A stretch of 64,000 bases of DNA. Source: an uncultured Candidatus Saccharibacteria bacterium. Its GTDB lineage: Bacteria > Patescibacteriota > Saccharimonadia > Saccharimonadales > Saccharimonadaceae. The notes beneath the pieces are model-generated. The model was not told the origin of the DNA. It was given only the letters and a program-made list of their open reading frames with translations, and did no database searches. How positions within the stretch are numbered: the first letter of the stretch is position 1; each line of letters begins with the position of its first letter. Shown piece by piece: positions 22,720 to 31,296 of this stretch. A program made the translations under genes and the position numbers. The DNA is taken from the NCBI GenBank assembly GCA_948851665.1, contig CAQOWG010000005.1:1-64000 (forward strand), in the 5' to 3' direction.

Positions 22720-24210
22720 TTATTCAGCGGGAGTTTCCTGAGCTTCTGCCCCTTCGGGCTGATCGACTTCTGGGTCGACAAAGCTGTCCCAAAGTAGTTC
22801 ACGAAGCTCATCGCTAGTATACTCATGATTATGCTGGATAAGTGCAGTGATGTGGCGATTACGTTTGATGGCGTCGAAAGTCTGGCTAGAGTAGAGCAAT
22901 GGACTTGATGCTAGCTCTTGTAGGGCAGCGAGGTTGGTATCAGGAGTGTAAATATATGTGCCACGTTTACCATTCAAATAGCCCGTGAGACGATTGCCAT
23001 TTGGCAGGTGGTCAATTAGTGAGAGCGTATCGGCTGCGGCTACAAGGATATAGTCTTTAGTAGAGACAACTGTATTGAATTCTGGGGCATAGAAGAGGCT
23101 AAGCAGGAGATCGTGGTCCTGATTGCGAGCGTTGATGTACCCGACAAGATTTTCGACGTAAGCCTCAATAAGATAAGCTTCGTCAGGTGACGGGAGCAGC
23201 AGAATAAGTTCGCTGGGGTATTCGGTGGCGCTGAGGTCGCGATATAGATATTTGGCGCCGGTCTCAATTGGGAAATAATTAGAAACGAGTTGGTTGTAGG
23301 TAGTGCCAAAATAGAAAGCAGATCCGAGCAAAACGCTGTCAGTCCGGGAGTCGGTAGCTGGTTCATTAGGACCAGAGACAGCGAAGACGTTGTGTGATGT
23401 ATTGCATTCGAAGATACCACTGTCAGCTAGATTGCTTGGTAAATAGACGCCACTGTACACTCCACTACAAAGCGTAAAAACGAGATCGGAGAGGCCACTT
23501 GATACGCCATCAATACGAGCGGCCATTTGGGCGGCGCCAAGTTCCTGTAATTCAACCTGAGATTGCTCTGCGGAACTTACTTGGGTGATAACATAGATAA
23601 AAGTAGCAACTGCTTCGCCAACGCTAAGCGTGATGACAAAAGCGAGCAAAAGTTTGAGCCCATTAGGAGTGCGTCGCTCAATGTTGACTGGCATGGTTTT
23701 TCGAATAATATAAGCACCGACACCAGCTAAAATTGTGAGGCCGAGCGTAAGGATAGTCATGATATGGGCCTGAAGTGGCAAAACAAAGGCCGTAATCCAA
23801 ACCGCGAGTATAATAAGACTACTGCCAAGACCAAGTAATCCAGAGCTAAGATTATCATCATTTTCCTCGCGCCAAGTTTGTATCATGGCGACGACATTGG
23901 AGATAGCGAGTAGTCCAGTTAGCATCAAAGAAATGCGCAGGGCAATTGGCAAGAAATCCTCCGTCACCATGACGTAGTCGCCGGAAATAACTAGAATGAT
24001 TAGCTGCATGGGTCCCAGAATGAAGCCGACTAAACTTGCGACGATAAAGTTTGCGACTGAAAGTGCAGTACCCCAAGGGTGAAAGTTGCGCTTTTTTGAG
24101 AGTTCGGCAATTAAATCAGTTGGCCAAAGCAGCTCAAGAGTTTCTTGATCCGACAAAACTTGCTGATCCAAATTAGTTGGATTTGCGGTTCCCACCTGTT
24201 GACCTTCCAT
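22720..24210 (-). CDS. Large membrane protein of unknown function
   Basis: A 496-residue protein. A short cytoplasmic N-terminus (MEGQQVGTANPTNLDQQ) leads into about five or six hydrophobic helices in the first half, then a large extracytoplasmic domain with several Cys, and an acidic C-terminus (DPEVDQPEGAEAQETPAE). No family recognised. The start at 24210 is chosen over an earlier in-frame ATG because an extended -10 element (TGCTAAAAT, 24221-24229) lies ten bases upstream of it and inside the longer reading. It converges with the glycosyltransferase, with only three bases between stops. Confidence 0.68.
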   Translation of the reverse strand: MEGQQVGTANPTNLDQQVLSDQETLELLWPTDLIAELSKKRNFHPWGTALSVANFIVASLVGFILGPMQLIILVISGDYVMVTEDFLPIALRISLMLTGLLAISNVVAMIQTWREENDDNLSSGLLGLGSSLIILAVWITAFVLPLQAHIMTILTLGLTILAGVGAYIIRKTMPVNIERRTPNGLKLLLAFVITLSVGEAVATFIYVITQVSSAEQSQVELQELGAAQMAARIDGVSSGLSDLVFTLCSGVYSGVYLPSNLADSGIFECNTSHNVFAVSGPNEPATDSRTDSVLLGSAFYFGTTYNQLVSNYFPIETGAKYLYRDLSATEYPSELILLLPSPDEAYLIEAYVENLVGYINARNQDHDLLLSLFYAPEFNTVVSTKDYILVAAADTLSLIDHLPNGNRLTGYLNGKRGTYIYTPDTNLAALQELASSPLLYSSQTFDAIKRNRHITALIQHNHEYTSDELRELLWDSFVDPEVDQPEGAEAQETPAE

Positions 24211-24321
24211 ATATGTATTTATTTTAGCATAAATATTTTGTTTGTGAAGAAAATATGGCATGTTTTTTTGACGGAACGTTCATTAGTTTGAAATTTGGTG
24301 AAAATATGCTAAAATTAGTTT

Positions 24322-25311
24322 ATGAATTTGAAAGTAGGAATTGTAGGATTGCCAAATGTGGGCAAATCGACCTTGTTTAATGCTTTGACAAATGCTGGCG
24401 CTTTGGCAGCGAACTATCCGTTCGCGACGATTGAGCCGAATGTTGGAATTGTGCCGGTGCCAGATCCGCGCCTTGAGGTGCTTGCCAAGATGTACGATAC
24501 CGAAAAGGTCGTGCCGGCGACGGTGGAGTTTGTGGATATTGCTGGATTGGTTGCGGGGGCTAGCAAGGGCGAAGGCCTGGGGAATAAGTTCTTGGCGCAT
24601 ATTCGAGAATGCCAAATCATTTGCCATGTAGTGCGGGTGTTTGAGGATGGCGACGTGACACATGTAGCCAATTCAGTTGATCCGAAGCGTGATATCGAAG
24701 TGATTCAGACCGAGTTAGAGTTGGCCGATCTTGAAACGCGTGAAAAGGCGGAGGCAAAACGCAAGAAAAACGCTGGCAAGGATGAGCCGGGCAGCATGAT
24801 TCCCTATTTGATGGAAAAACCGGTGATTTATATGTTTAACGTAGATGAAAAACAACTTAGCAATCAGGAGTTACGCGCTAAGTTATCCGAGATGGTGGCG
24901 CCAAATCAGGCAGTGTTCGTAAATGCAAAGTTGGAAAGCGAAATGGCGGGGATGTCGGCCGAGGAACGTCGCGAATTTTTGCAAGAATACGGTGTAGAGG
25001 AAGATGCGCTAGGTGAATTAATAAAGGCCGCCTATAAAACACTGGGGTTACAGAGTTTCTTGACGGCTGGCAAAAAAGAAGTACGGGCTTGGACTATAAA
25101 GCAAGGTGCGACGGCGCCAGAGGCAGCCGGGACGATTCATACGGATTTTGAACGCGGATTTATCGCGGCCGAAGTGATGAAATATGATGACTTGGCCGAG
25201 TTAGGCTCAGAACAGGCCGTTAAAGCGGCTGGAAAGCTTCGAACCGAAGGCAAAACTTACATCATGAACGAGGGTGACGTGGTGGAGTTTCGATTCAACG
25301 TCTCAAAGTAG
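24322..25311 (+). CDS. ychF: Redox-regulated ATPase YchF (Obg-like)
   Basis: A 329-residue P-loop protein. G1 GLPNVGKSTLFNALT lies at about residues 8-22, the switch II block FVDIAGLVAGASKGEGLGN near 71-89, and the adenine-selecting loop YMFNVDEKQ near 170. A coiled region and the C-terminal TGS domain (ARTWTIKQ-like VRAWTIKQGATAPEAAG to DVVEFRFNV) follow. YchF binds ATP rather than GTP and associates with ribosomes. It is somewhat shorter than the usual 363 residues. TGCTAAAAT lies six bases before the ATG, so the transcript is probably leaderless. Confidence 0.96.
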   Translation: MNLKVGIVGLPNVGKSTLFNALTNAGALAANYPFATIEPNVGIVPVPDPRLEVLAKMYDTEKVVPATVEFVDIAGLVAGASKGEGLGNKFLAHIRECQIICHVVRVFEDGDVTHVANSVDPKRDIEVIQTELELADLETREKAEAKRKKNAGKDEPGSMIPYLMEKPVIYMFNVDEKQLSNQELRAKLSEMVAPNQAVFVNAKLESEMAGMSAEERREFLQEYGVEEDALGELIKAAYKTLGLQSFLTAGKKEVRAWTIKQGATAPEAAGTIHTDFERGFIAAEVMKYDDLAELGSEQAVKAAGKLRTEGKTYIMNEGDVVEFRFNVSK

Positions 25312-25473
25312 AAAAATACCTATATCTTTCTATTGTAGCACACTTTTTCTAAAATGTCAATACTTTAGTTTGAGTGATTGGTATTGTCTTGACGAAAATC
25401 CTAAATTGTGATAGGCTAGAACGATAGGACGGCTCTTGGAGCCAGAATCGCATTATTAAAGGAGGGCGTGCGT

Positions 25474-26163
25474 ATGGATAAACGTGCAGCTGTAGTCAAT
25501 ATAGTTAAGGGTCAGTACCGCAATTGCCAAGTTATAGATATGGGGCGAGCGTTATTACTAATACCACCGGCGGATGGGCGCTACGGGATGCTTCCTCTGG
25601 AGGCGATGATTTCACTGTCGGAATCATGTTATCGTAGCGAACGAACATTGCAGCAAGAAGTGACAATACAAATGAGTGGCTCGACCAGGGCTTTGCCGGA
25701 CACAAGTCAGCAGGTACTAAACGTGCTGGGTTTTGACGGAACAGCCCAAAGAACGGCGCAAGAAGCCGAACCACCGGAAGTTTTTCTGCGATTCGGAGTT
25801 ATGACCGAGGCAACTGAAGTGGCCAAATTATATTATTCAAAACAGACGATACTAAAAATCGTACCGCCCCGGTATGCGACCGATATGCAGATAATTCTCA
25901 AGGTGCGTTCAAATGAGGAATCGGAGGTACTGACTAAGTTGATGCGTAAAGCGGTAGGTCGTAGGCATCGCAAATGTGTTTGTTCTAACGCACGTGTGCG
26001 GGGGTATAGTTACATTTTTGGAGTGGTGAGGATTGCGCAAGAATTCATGGCAGTCAGAGACCGGGTCGAGTATTACTGGGAGCTGGTCAATAATCCCTCT
26101 CCTTCCTGGCAGGACCAGAGAAAATTTATCAATTGCTGGATGGCAGGTGTAGATTTTAAGTAA
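25474..26163 (+). CDS. Protein of unknown function
   Basis: A 229-residue soluble protein with no family I know. Its first 60 residues form a small beta-rich segment (AAVVNIVKGQYRNCQVIDMG), and the C-terminal part is basic and helical (LTKLMRKAVGRRHRKCVCS). AGGAGG at 25460-25465 sits eight bases before the ATG at 25474, which is preferred to a GTG two codons earlier. A leader of about 60 bases follows a weak TTGACG-type promoter near 25390. A terminator follows immediately. Confidence 0.6.
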   Translation: MDKRAAVVNIVKGQYRNCQVIDMGRALLLIPPADGRYGMLPLEAMISLSESCYRSERTLQQEVTIQMSGSTRALPDTSQQVLNVLGFDGTAQRTAQEAEPPEVFLRFGVMTEATEVAKLYYSKQTILKIVPPRYATDMQIILKVRSNEESEVLTKLMRKAVGRRHRKCVCSNARVRGYSYIFGVVRIAQEFMAVRDRVEYYWELVNNPSPSWQDQRKFINCWMAGVDFK

Positions 26164-26185
26164 AGCGGGTATTTGCCCGCTTTTT
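26164..26185 (+). terminator. Intrinsic terminator
   Basis: AGCGGG and CCCGCT arms with a six-base loop and a T run, directly after the stop of the gene at 25474. Confidence 0.85.
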
Positions 26186-26231
26186 ACTGGGGGTTTGCCA
26201 AATTATTAACTTTGGCTAGTCCAACACTGAA

Positions 26232-27206
26232 CTAGGTGATAACAAACCAATCTTCGACCGTATAATCTGGTTTAATGACACTCGCGGCAGCTAGCAGAGG
26301 CCGATAATCGCGGAAGTGGGGATTTTTATGCATAAAAACTTCGCTGGCATAGCGCATCTGATTGAGTTTTGTGGGGGTAATTTGGGCGAGGGCGGAGCCA
26401 TGATCGGACTTGCTACGGAATTTAACCTCAGTAAAGAAAATTTGCTGGTCTTTGGTCGAAACGAGGTCGATTTCGGCAGATTTGGTGCGAAAATTTTTAG
26501 CTATAATGTGATGTCCATTTGACTCAAGGAAAGTAGCAACCGCGCATTCAGCGGTGCGACCAACAATGGTGGGATTGGGGGATTTTGTGGGCGTTCGAGT
26601 TTCCGAAGCGAGTTCAGCTACTGGTCGGAAACTACGACGATGCTCCGGACAAGGGCCATATTCTCGCAGTGCGGCGAGGTGAGCAGCGGTACCGTAGCCC
26701 ATATGAGTATCAAAACCGTATTTTGGGTAACGTTTGGCGAGCTCGGTCATGTAATAATCTCGGGCAACCTTAGCAATAATAGAGGCTGCGCTAACTTCTT
26801 TGACAAGGTCGTCGGCTTTTTTGAGGGTGGTAGCGATAGCTTCGTGGGGCGTACCAGTTAGAAGATTAGTGGCGCCATCAATAATGATTTCGGCAGGGTG
26901 GATGGTCGGGTTGGCGGCGAGAGCTTGGCTAACGGCACGTCGAGCAGCAAGACGGAGGGCTGGGCCGAGGCCAAGGCGATCGAGGTCGGTACTTTTAACC
27001 CAGCCGAGACCGTGGGCGACAGCATGATCGCGGATGACTTCGGCAAGATGATTCCGTTTTGGGGCGGTAAGTTTTTTGGAGTCATGTAACTCGGTATACT
27101 CGGGCAGAGTTTGAAAGTCGGTGCCGAGGATAACAGCACCGACTGTTAGCGGACCAGCAAGCGGACCACGACCAACTTCGTCTAGACCCATAAGGATGTT
27201 TGCCAT
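26232..27206 (-). CDS. rnhB: Fused RNase HII and YraN-type (UPF0102) nuclease-like protein
   Basis: A 324-residue two-domain protein. Residues 1-205 are RNase HII: LMGLDEVGRGPLAGP with the DEVGRG catalytic motif, HDSKKLT, IIDGATNLL and the KADDLVKEVSAASIIAKVARD helix. Residues 215-324 are a YraN/UPF0102 domain: GRTAECAVATFLESNGH, SAEIDLV and FFTEVKFRS, giving the E-x-D and E-V-K residues of the PD-(D/E)xK nuclease fold. RNase HII removes ribonucleotides from DNA; the YraN role is unknown. The two are usually adjacent separate genes. The ATG at 27206 is chosen over an upstream TTG, with GGAT as a weak ribosome site. Confidence 0.9.
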   Translation of the reverse strand: MANILMGLDEVGRGPLAGPLTVGAVILGTDFQTLPEYTELHDSKKLTAPKRNHLAEVIRDHAVAHGLGWVKSTDLDRLGLGPALRLAARRAVSQALAANPTIHPAEIIIDGATNLLTGTPHEAIATTLKKADDLVKEVSAASIIAKVARDYYMTELAKRYPKYGFDTHMGYGTAAHLAALREYGPCPEHRRSFRPVAELASETRTPTKSPNPTIVGRTAECAVATFLESNGHHIIAKNFRTKSAEIDLVSTKDQQIFFTEVKFRSKSDHGSALAQITPTKLNQMRYASEVFMHKNPHFRDYRPLLAAASVIKPDYTVEDWFVIT

Positions 27207-27227
27207 CCGTAGATCCTGGACCAAGTT

Positions 27228-27716
27228 TTAGTTTTCAGTTTTTGCTTCTGCAGCAACGGGCGCCTCAGAGGCTTCAACTGGAGTCTCAGCAGCTGGGGCT
27301 TCAGCAGTCTCAACGGCTGGTTCGGCAACACCGGTGTTGACGGTGGCATTCAAGGTAGCCTTATCAATGTTCTTATTGACGAGACGGGCAGATTTACCAG
27401 AGCGTTCACGCAAGAATGAAAGATTGTTACGACGAACTTTGCCGCGGTGAACAATCTCGATTTTCTCTACCAATGGGTTGTGGATCAAGAAAGATTTCTC
27501 AACCCCGACGCCAGAAGTCACCTTGCGGACGGTAATGCGAGCGGTATGAGAATCTTTGCGGTCAGCGCGGATTACTACACCTTCGAAAACCTGTGAACGG
27601 AACTTTTCGCCTTCTTTGATTTTTTGAGTCACGCGTACGGTATCACCCGAACGAACGTCGACGATAGATGCCTTCTTCTGTGCATCACCAATTTTCTTTA
27701 GACTAATAAAACTCAT
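27228..27716 (-). CDS. rplS: Large-subunit ribosomal protein bL19 with a long tail
   Basis: A 162-residue protein. Residues 1-115 are bL19, with GDTVRVTQKIKEGEKFRSQV, FEGVVIRADRKDS, SGVGVEKSFLIHNP and VRRNNLSFLRERSGKSAR. About 45 further residues are an Ala/Glu/Pro-rich acidic extension (AEPAVETAEAPAAETPVEAS). Standard bL19 is 115-120 residues, so the tail is an addition. Promoter TGCTAAAAT near 27752 and an AAAGG site. Cotranscribed with the rnhB-yraN fusion 21 bases downstream. Confidence 0.95.
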   Translation of the reverse strand: MSFISLKKIGDAQKKASIVDVRSGDTVRVTQKIKEGEKFRSQVFEGVVIRADRKDSHTARITVRKVTSGVGVEKSFLIHNPLVEKIEIVHRGKVRRNNLSFLRERSGKSARLVNKNIDKATLNATVNTGVAEPAVETAEAPAAETPVEASEAPVAAEAKTEN

Positions 27717-27782
27717 AATTTAACCTTTTGTATTAGAAACTTCTCTTATTTTAGCATAGTTTTCGGGATTTGGGAAGAGTTT

Positions 27783-28361
27783 TTAGCGTTGCTTTAGGGC
27801 TAATTTGATACGCTCTTCGACGGAAAGACTAGGGTCGACGGTCGAAAGCGCAGCAGTTGCCTCCTTAAGTGGGAAACCGAGGGCAATAAGAGCGTCAAGA
27901 GCTTCATCCTCGGAGGCGATAGGAGCGGAAAGTTCGATAGTACTAGAACCAATTTTGGAAGGTAGACCGACTTTGTCGCGTAGATCAATGATGACGCGCT
28001 CAGCGGATTTCTTGCCAACGCCAGCAGCTTTGGCGATGAAGGCAGAATCGGTATTCGCAATAGCATTGCGGACTTCTTCGGGCGCACCAAGACTAAGAAT
28101 ACTAATAGCAGCTTTGGGACCAACACCGTTTACAGAAATTAGTAGCTCAAAAAGACGCTTGGCGGCGAGCGTAGAAAAACCGTAAAGCTCCTCGGTATTT
28201 TCGCGGACGGCGTGGTAGGCGTAAATTTTGACTTGGTCGTCAAGGTGAAACTGTTCGGCATCTGGAGTAGGTAGAGTTACTTCGTAGCCAACACCGTGCA
28301 CGTCAATAATGATGGAATTGTCAGTTTTTTCGGTAACGGTACCAATAAGATGCGCAATCAC
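27783..28361 (-). CDS. ruvA: Holliday junction helicase subunit RuvA
   Basis: A 192-residue RuvA with the OB-fold start MIAHLIGTVTEKTDNSIIID, YEVTLPTPD, the helix-hairpin-helix pair around residues 70-130 (RLFELLISVNGVGPKAAIS and IAKAAGVGKKSAERVIIDL) and the C-terminal domain III that contacts RuvB. It binds four-way junctions during recombination. It overlaps the preceding secreted-protein gene by four bases. RuvC is just upstream, while ruvB is not in the window. Confidence 0.96.
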   Translation of the reverse strand: MIAHLIGTVTEKTDNSIIIDVHGVGYEVTLPTPDAEQFHLDDQVKIYAYHAVRENTEELYGFSTLAAKRLFELLISVNGVGPKAAISILSLGAPEEVRNAIANTDSAFIAKAAGVGKKSAERVIIDLRDKVGLPSKIGSSTIELSAPIASEDEALDALIALGFPLKEATAALSTVDPSLSVEERIKLALKQR

Positions 28362-28669
28362 TTTTTGTTGTACCTTCGTCCAGAGAGGTTAATAATGATG
28401 ACTAGCAGCAAGGTGACGCCAATGGCACCAAAGGATAGATAGACTGGCCACATAGCCGGTTCTTCTTCGGCTTCCTCTTTGATATCAGTTTCTTCGTCCA
28501 CAGCATCGTCAGACGTTTCGACGGTGGTATTTTCAGTGTCATCAATGGAAGTGGGTGACTCTACCCAGACGGAGCCATCAACTTCTGTGGCTCGTGCATT
28601 CAGACTAGAACCCGCAAAACCAATCGTAAGAACTGCCGCCACTAAACCGAGAATTACTTTTTTATGCAT
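28358..28669 (-). CDS. Small exported or membrane-anchored acidic protein
   Basis: A 103-residue protein with an N-terminal signal helix (KKVILGLVAAVLTIGFAGSS, possible cleavage after NARA), an acidic, Thr-rich middle (about residues 35-72) and a C-terminal membrane helix (VYLSFGAIGVTLLLVIIINL) ending in basic residues SGRRYNKK. The layout is that of a small surface protein held by a C-terminal anchor, though no sortase LPxTG motif is seen. AGGAGG precedes the ATG and TGATATAAT lies at 28695-28703. Set between ruvC and ruvA, overlapping the latter by four bases. Confidence 0.7.
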   Translation of the reverse strand: MHKKVILGLVAAVLTIGFAGSSLNARATEVDGSVWVESPTSIDDTENTTVETSDDAVDEETDIKEEAEEEPAMWPVYLSFGAIGVTLLLVIIINLSGRRYNKK

Positions 28670-28716
28670 ATTATTGCCTCCTAATCTTTTCTTTATTATA
28701 TCATAAAACTTTTGGC

Positions 28717-29199
28717 TTAAGCGGAATCAGGTGCGCGTGGAGCAATGAACGAATGCACGATGGCGACGGCTAGAGCATCGGCGGCGTCGTCTGGCTTAGG
28801 GACGGTAGCAAGTCCAAGGTGCGCTCGGACCATTTCTTGGATTTGCGGTTTGTGTGCTTGACCATAACCACAGATGGCTTTTTTGATTTGGTTTGGCGCG
28901 TATTCAAAGATGGCAAGGTTGCGTTGTTTGGCGACCAAAAGGCAAACTCCTCGGGCTTCGGCGACCGAGATACCAGTGGTAATATTCTGTTTGAAGAAAA
29001 GCTTTTCGATTGCCATAACATTGGGGCGATTTTGATCAATGAGTTCGTGGAGCGAATTATAAATGTCCTCAAGGCGTTCAGTTAGTGGAGTATGCGGCGG
29101 GGTAGCAATGACGCCAAAATCAATCGCTTTTTGCCCTTCAATGACGCCGAAGCCACAAATACCGGTACCAGGATCAATCCCGAGGATGCGCTCACTCAT
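28717..29199 (-). CDS. ruvC: Holliday junction resolvase RuvC
   Basis: A 160-residue resolvase. The acidic active-site residues are visible in ILGIDPGTGICGFGV (first Asp), MAIEKLFFKQN (Glu) and KPDDAADALAVAI (paired Asp). It cuts Holliday junctions bound by RuvAB. The ATG at 29199 overlaps the radA stop by eight bases. A longer reading from TTG at 29211 lacks a ribosome site. Confidence 0.95.
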   Translation of the reverse strand: MSERILGIDPGTGICGFGVIEGQKAIDFGVIATPPHTPLTERLEDIYNSLHELIDQNRPNVMAIEKLFFKQNITTGISVAEARGVCLLVAKQRNLAIFEYAPNQIKKAICGYGQAHKPQIQEMVRAHLGLATVPKPDDAADALAVAIVHSFIAPRAPDSA

Positions 29200-30547
29200 T
29201 AACGTATTCAATTAGAGTTTGACGCAGGTCTTTGACCTGGATGACAAAGGGATCCTTAACGGTAGCAGGAGCAATTGCATGGGCAAAGCCGAGTTTTTTG
29301 GCTTCGGCAATTCGCTGGTCGGGACGATAGGCTGAACGTACTTCCCCGCCGAGCCCAACTTCACCAAAAACGACAAAATCTTCGGATAGTTTGCGTCCTG
29401 CAACCGCCGAAGCGATGGCCAGACAAACGGCAAGATCGGCAGCGGAATCGCGAATTTTGAGACCACCAACTACATTGACAAAGATGTCTTTATCCCCGAG
29501 TTTTAACTTAGTACGTTTTTCGACAACGGCTATAAGAAGATTGAGACGATTAATATCGAAACCAGAAGCGGTACGTTTGGGATAGCCGAAATTAGTAGGA
29601 GTGACGAGAGCTTGAATTTCAACCAGGATAGGGCGTGTTCCTTCGAGCGTGGCGAGAATGATCGAGCCATCGGTATTTTGGCGTTCGGCCAATAAGACGG
29701 CAGAAGGGTTTTCAACTTCGCTGAGGCCATGTTGATCCATCGAAAAAATCGCCGCTTCCGAAGTGGATCCAAAACGGTTTTTTGCAGCACGAATGATTTT
29801 GAATCCACCATAACGATCGCCCTCAAACTGCAAGACTACGTCAACAAGGTGTTCAAGGACTTTTGGCCCGGCAAGCGTACCTTCTTTCGTGACGTGTCCC
29901 ACAATAATAACTGACGTACCTGAAAGCTTGGCGGCGCGGATAAACAGATTGCCAGAGTTGGTAACTTGAGAGATGCTGCCTGGTGCCGAAGCGATTTCGG
30001 CGAGAGTCATGGTCTGAATAGAATCAACGATCACCAGATCAAATTCACCGCTTTCGATTGTTTTAGCAATATCATTGGCGCTAGTGGAGCTAGCGAATTT
30101 GAGGTTTTCATCCTCGGCGTTAAGGCGCGTGGCGCGCATTTTGACCTGGCCAGCTGATTCCTCGCCGGAGATATAAAGAACTTTGTGATTGTGCGCGATT
30201 GTGGCGCAAACTTGCATTAGGAGGGTGGATTTACCGATGCCAGGCTGACCAGCAAGGAGTAAGACCGAACCAAGCAAAATCCCGCCGCCGAGTACATGAT
30301 CAAAATCTTTAAAACCGGTTTGTAGGCGTTCGCGATCATCGGTAACATCAAGATCTTTGATGGAGACGTAGTCGAGGGTTTTGCCGGAGGCGCGCCCACG
30401 TGAAACGGCCGATTTTTCATCACGACTGGCCTCATCAAAGCGCTCTAGTAGTGAACTCCAGGCTCCGCAGGAAGTGCAGCGTCCAGTCCAATTCCGGTAA
30501 ACGGCGCCGCATTCCTGACAGACAAATTCAATATGTGATTTTGGCAT
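29192..30547 (-). CDS. radA: DNA repair protein RadA (Sms)
   Basis: A 451-residue protein with the three RadA parts: an N-terminal zinc finger (FVCQECGAVYRNW and CTSCGAWSS), a RecA-like ATPase with Walker A AGQPGIGKSTL near residue 98, VDSIQTM Walker B, and the KNRFGS motif near 257, and a C-terminal Lon-like domain (VVGGLKI to GEVGLGGEVR). RadA unwinds branched recombination intermediates. The gene starts one base after the DsbA-like gene ends and overlaps ruvC, so the repair genes are coexpressed. Confidence 0.96.
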   Translation of the reverse strand: MPKSHIEFVCQECGAVYRNWTGRCTSCGAWSSLLERFDEASRDEKSAVSRGRASGKTLDYVSIKDLDVTDDRERLQTGFKDFDHVLGGGILLGSVLLLAGQPGIGKSTLLMQVCATIAHNHKVLYISGEESAGQVKMRATRLNAEDENLKFASSTSANDIAKTIESGEFDLVIVDSIQTMTLAEIASAPGSISQVTNSGNLFIRAAKLSGTSVIIVGHVTKEGTLAGPKVLEHLVDVVLQFEGDRYGGFKIIRAAKNRFGSTSEAAIFSMDQHGLSEVENPSAVLLAERQNTDGSIILATLEGTRPILVEIQALVTPTNFGYPKRTASGFDINRLNLLIAVVEKRTKLKLGDKDIFVNVVGGLKIRDSAADLAVCLAIASAVAGRKLSEDFVVFGEVGLGGEVRSAYRPDQRIAEAKKLGFAHAIAPATVKDPFVIQVKDLRQTLIEYVNE

Positions 30548-31245
30548 TAGTTATTTTCGAGATTAGCCAGCTTCTCGTCAATTTTTTGACTGAGTTTCTC
30601 GATAAACTTTTCTGAACTTATGCCACGCTGAGAAATCAGTTCCCCGTCAATCATGAAATATGGAGTCCATTCAACATTTTGTTTTTTGGAAATAGAAGCA
30701 TCGAAGTCTAATTTCTTACCGAAGTCTTCGCGTGTTTGGTCGGTGCGGAATTTTTCAAGGTCACCTTTGCCGTTGCTGACTTTGGTGAAATATTCTTCTA
30801 GTTGTTTTGTAAGCTCGGCTGGTTCGGAATAGTACCAGTCGTCTTGTTTTTCAAAAAGGATATCTTTAAACTCTTTCCAGTAGCCCTGCTCATTGGCAGC
30901 AAGAGCAGCACGGGCAGCCTGCTCGCCATTTTGGTGATAGTCGAGAATCATAGTGCGGAAGACCACTGCGACTTTACCGTCGTATTTCTTGATGAGCTCA
31001 TTAATGTAGGGATTCATTGGAGCACAAGCGGTACATTGATAGTCGCCGTACTCGATGATTTTAACTGGAGCGTCAATGTCGCCATTAACCAACTCGGCAA
31101 TATTGCCACTAGCTTCACTTGCGGGGATGATGTCGTTATAGCTAGAATTTTTATTGCCATTGCCCTGCTGAGCGATACTAATGCCGATTATGACCGCAAA
31201 GGCGGCCACGATTGCGGCGATAATCCAGCCAGTTTTTTTGTCCAT
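30547..31245 (-). CDS. DsbA/BdbD-like thiol-disulfide oxidoreductase
   Basis: A 232-residue membrane-anchored thioredoxin-fold protein. An N-terminal helix (WIIAAIVAAFAVIIGISIA) is followed by the strand VKIIEYGDYQCTACAPMNPY with active site CTAC near residue 71-74, and a cis-Pro loop VEWTPYFMIDG near 193-203. The helical insert between them is that of the DsbA/BdbD group, which oxidises cysteines of exported proteins. Exported proteins in this window (for example 47529-50222) do contain many Cys. GGAGGT precedes the ATG. The gene ends at the radA start. Confidence 0.9.
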   Translation of the reverse strand: MDKKTGWIIAAIVAAFAVIIGISIAQQGNGNKNSSYNDIIPASEASGNIAELVNGDIDAPVKIIEYGDYQCTACAPMNPYINELIKKYDGKVAVVFRTMILDYHQNGEQAARAALAANEQGYWKEFKDILFEKQDDWYYSEPAELTKQLEEYFTKVSNGKGDLEKFRTDQTREDFGKKLDFDASISKKQNVEWTPYFMIDGELISQRGISSEKFIEKLSQKIDEKLANLENN

Positions 31246-31296
31246 ATAACCTCCAGAAATGTTTATGCTAAGTATTCTATGCTATAATTATACCAT

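Noticed and set aside
24211..24261. Earlier start of the membrane protein at 22720
   Set aside because: The extended -10 element TGCTAAAAT lies within the extension, ten bases before the ATG at 24210.
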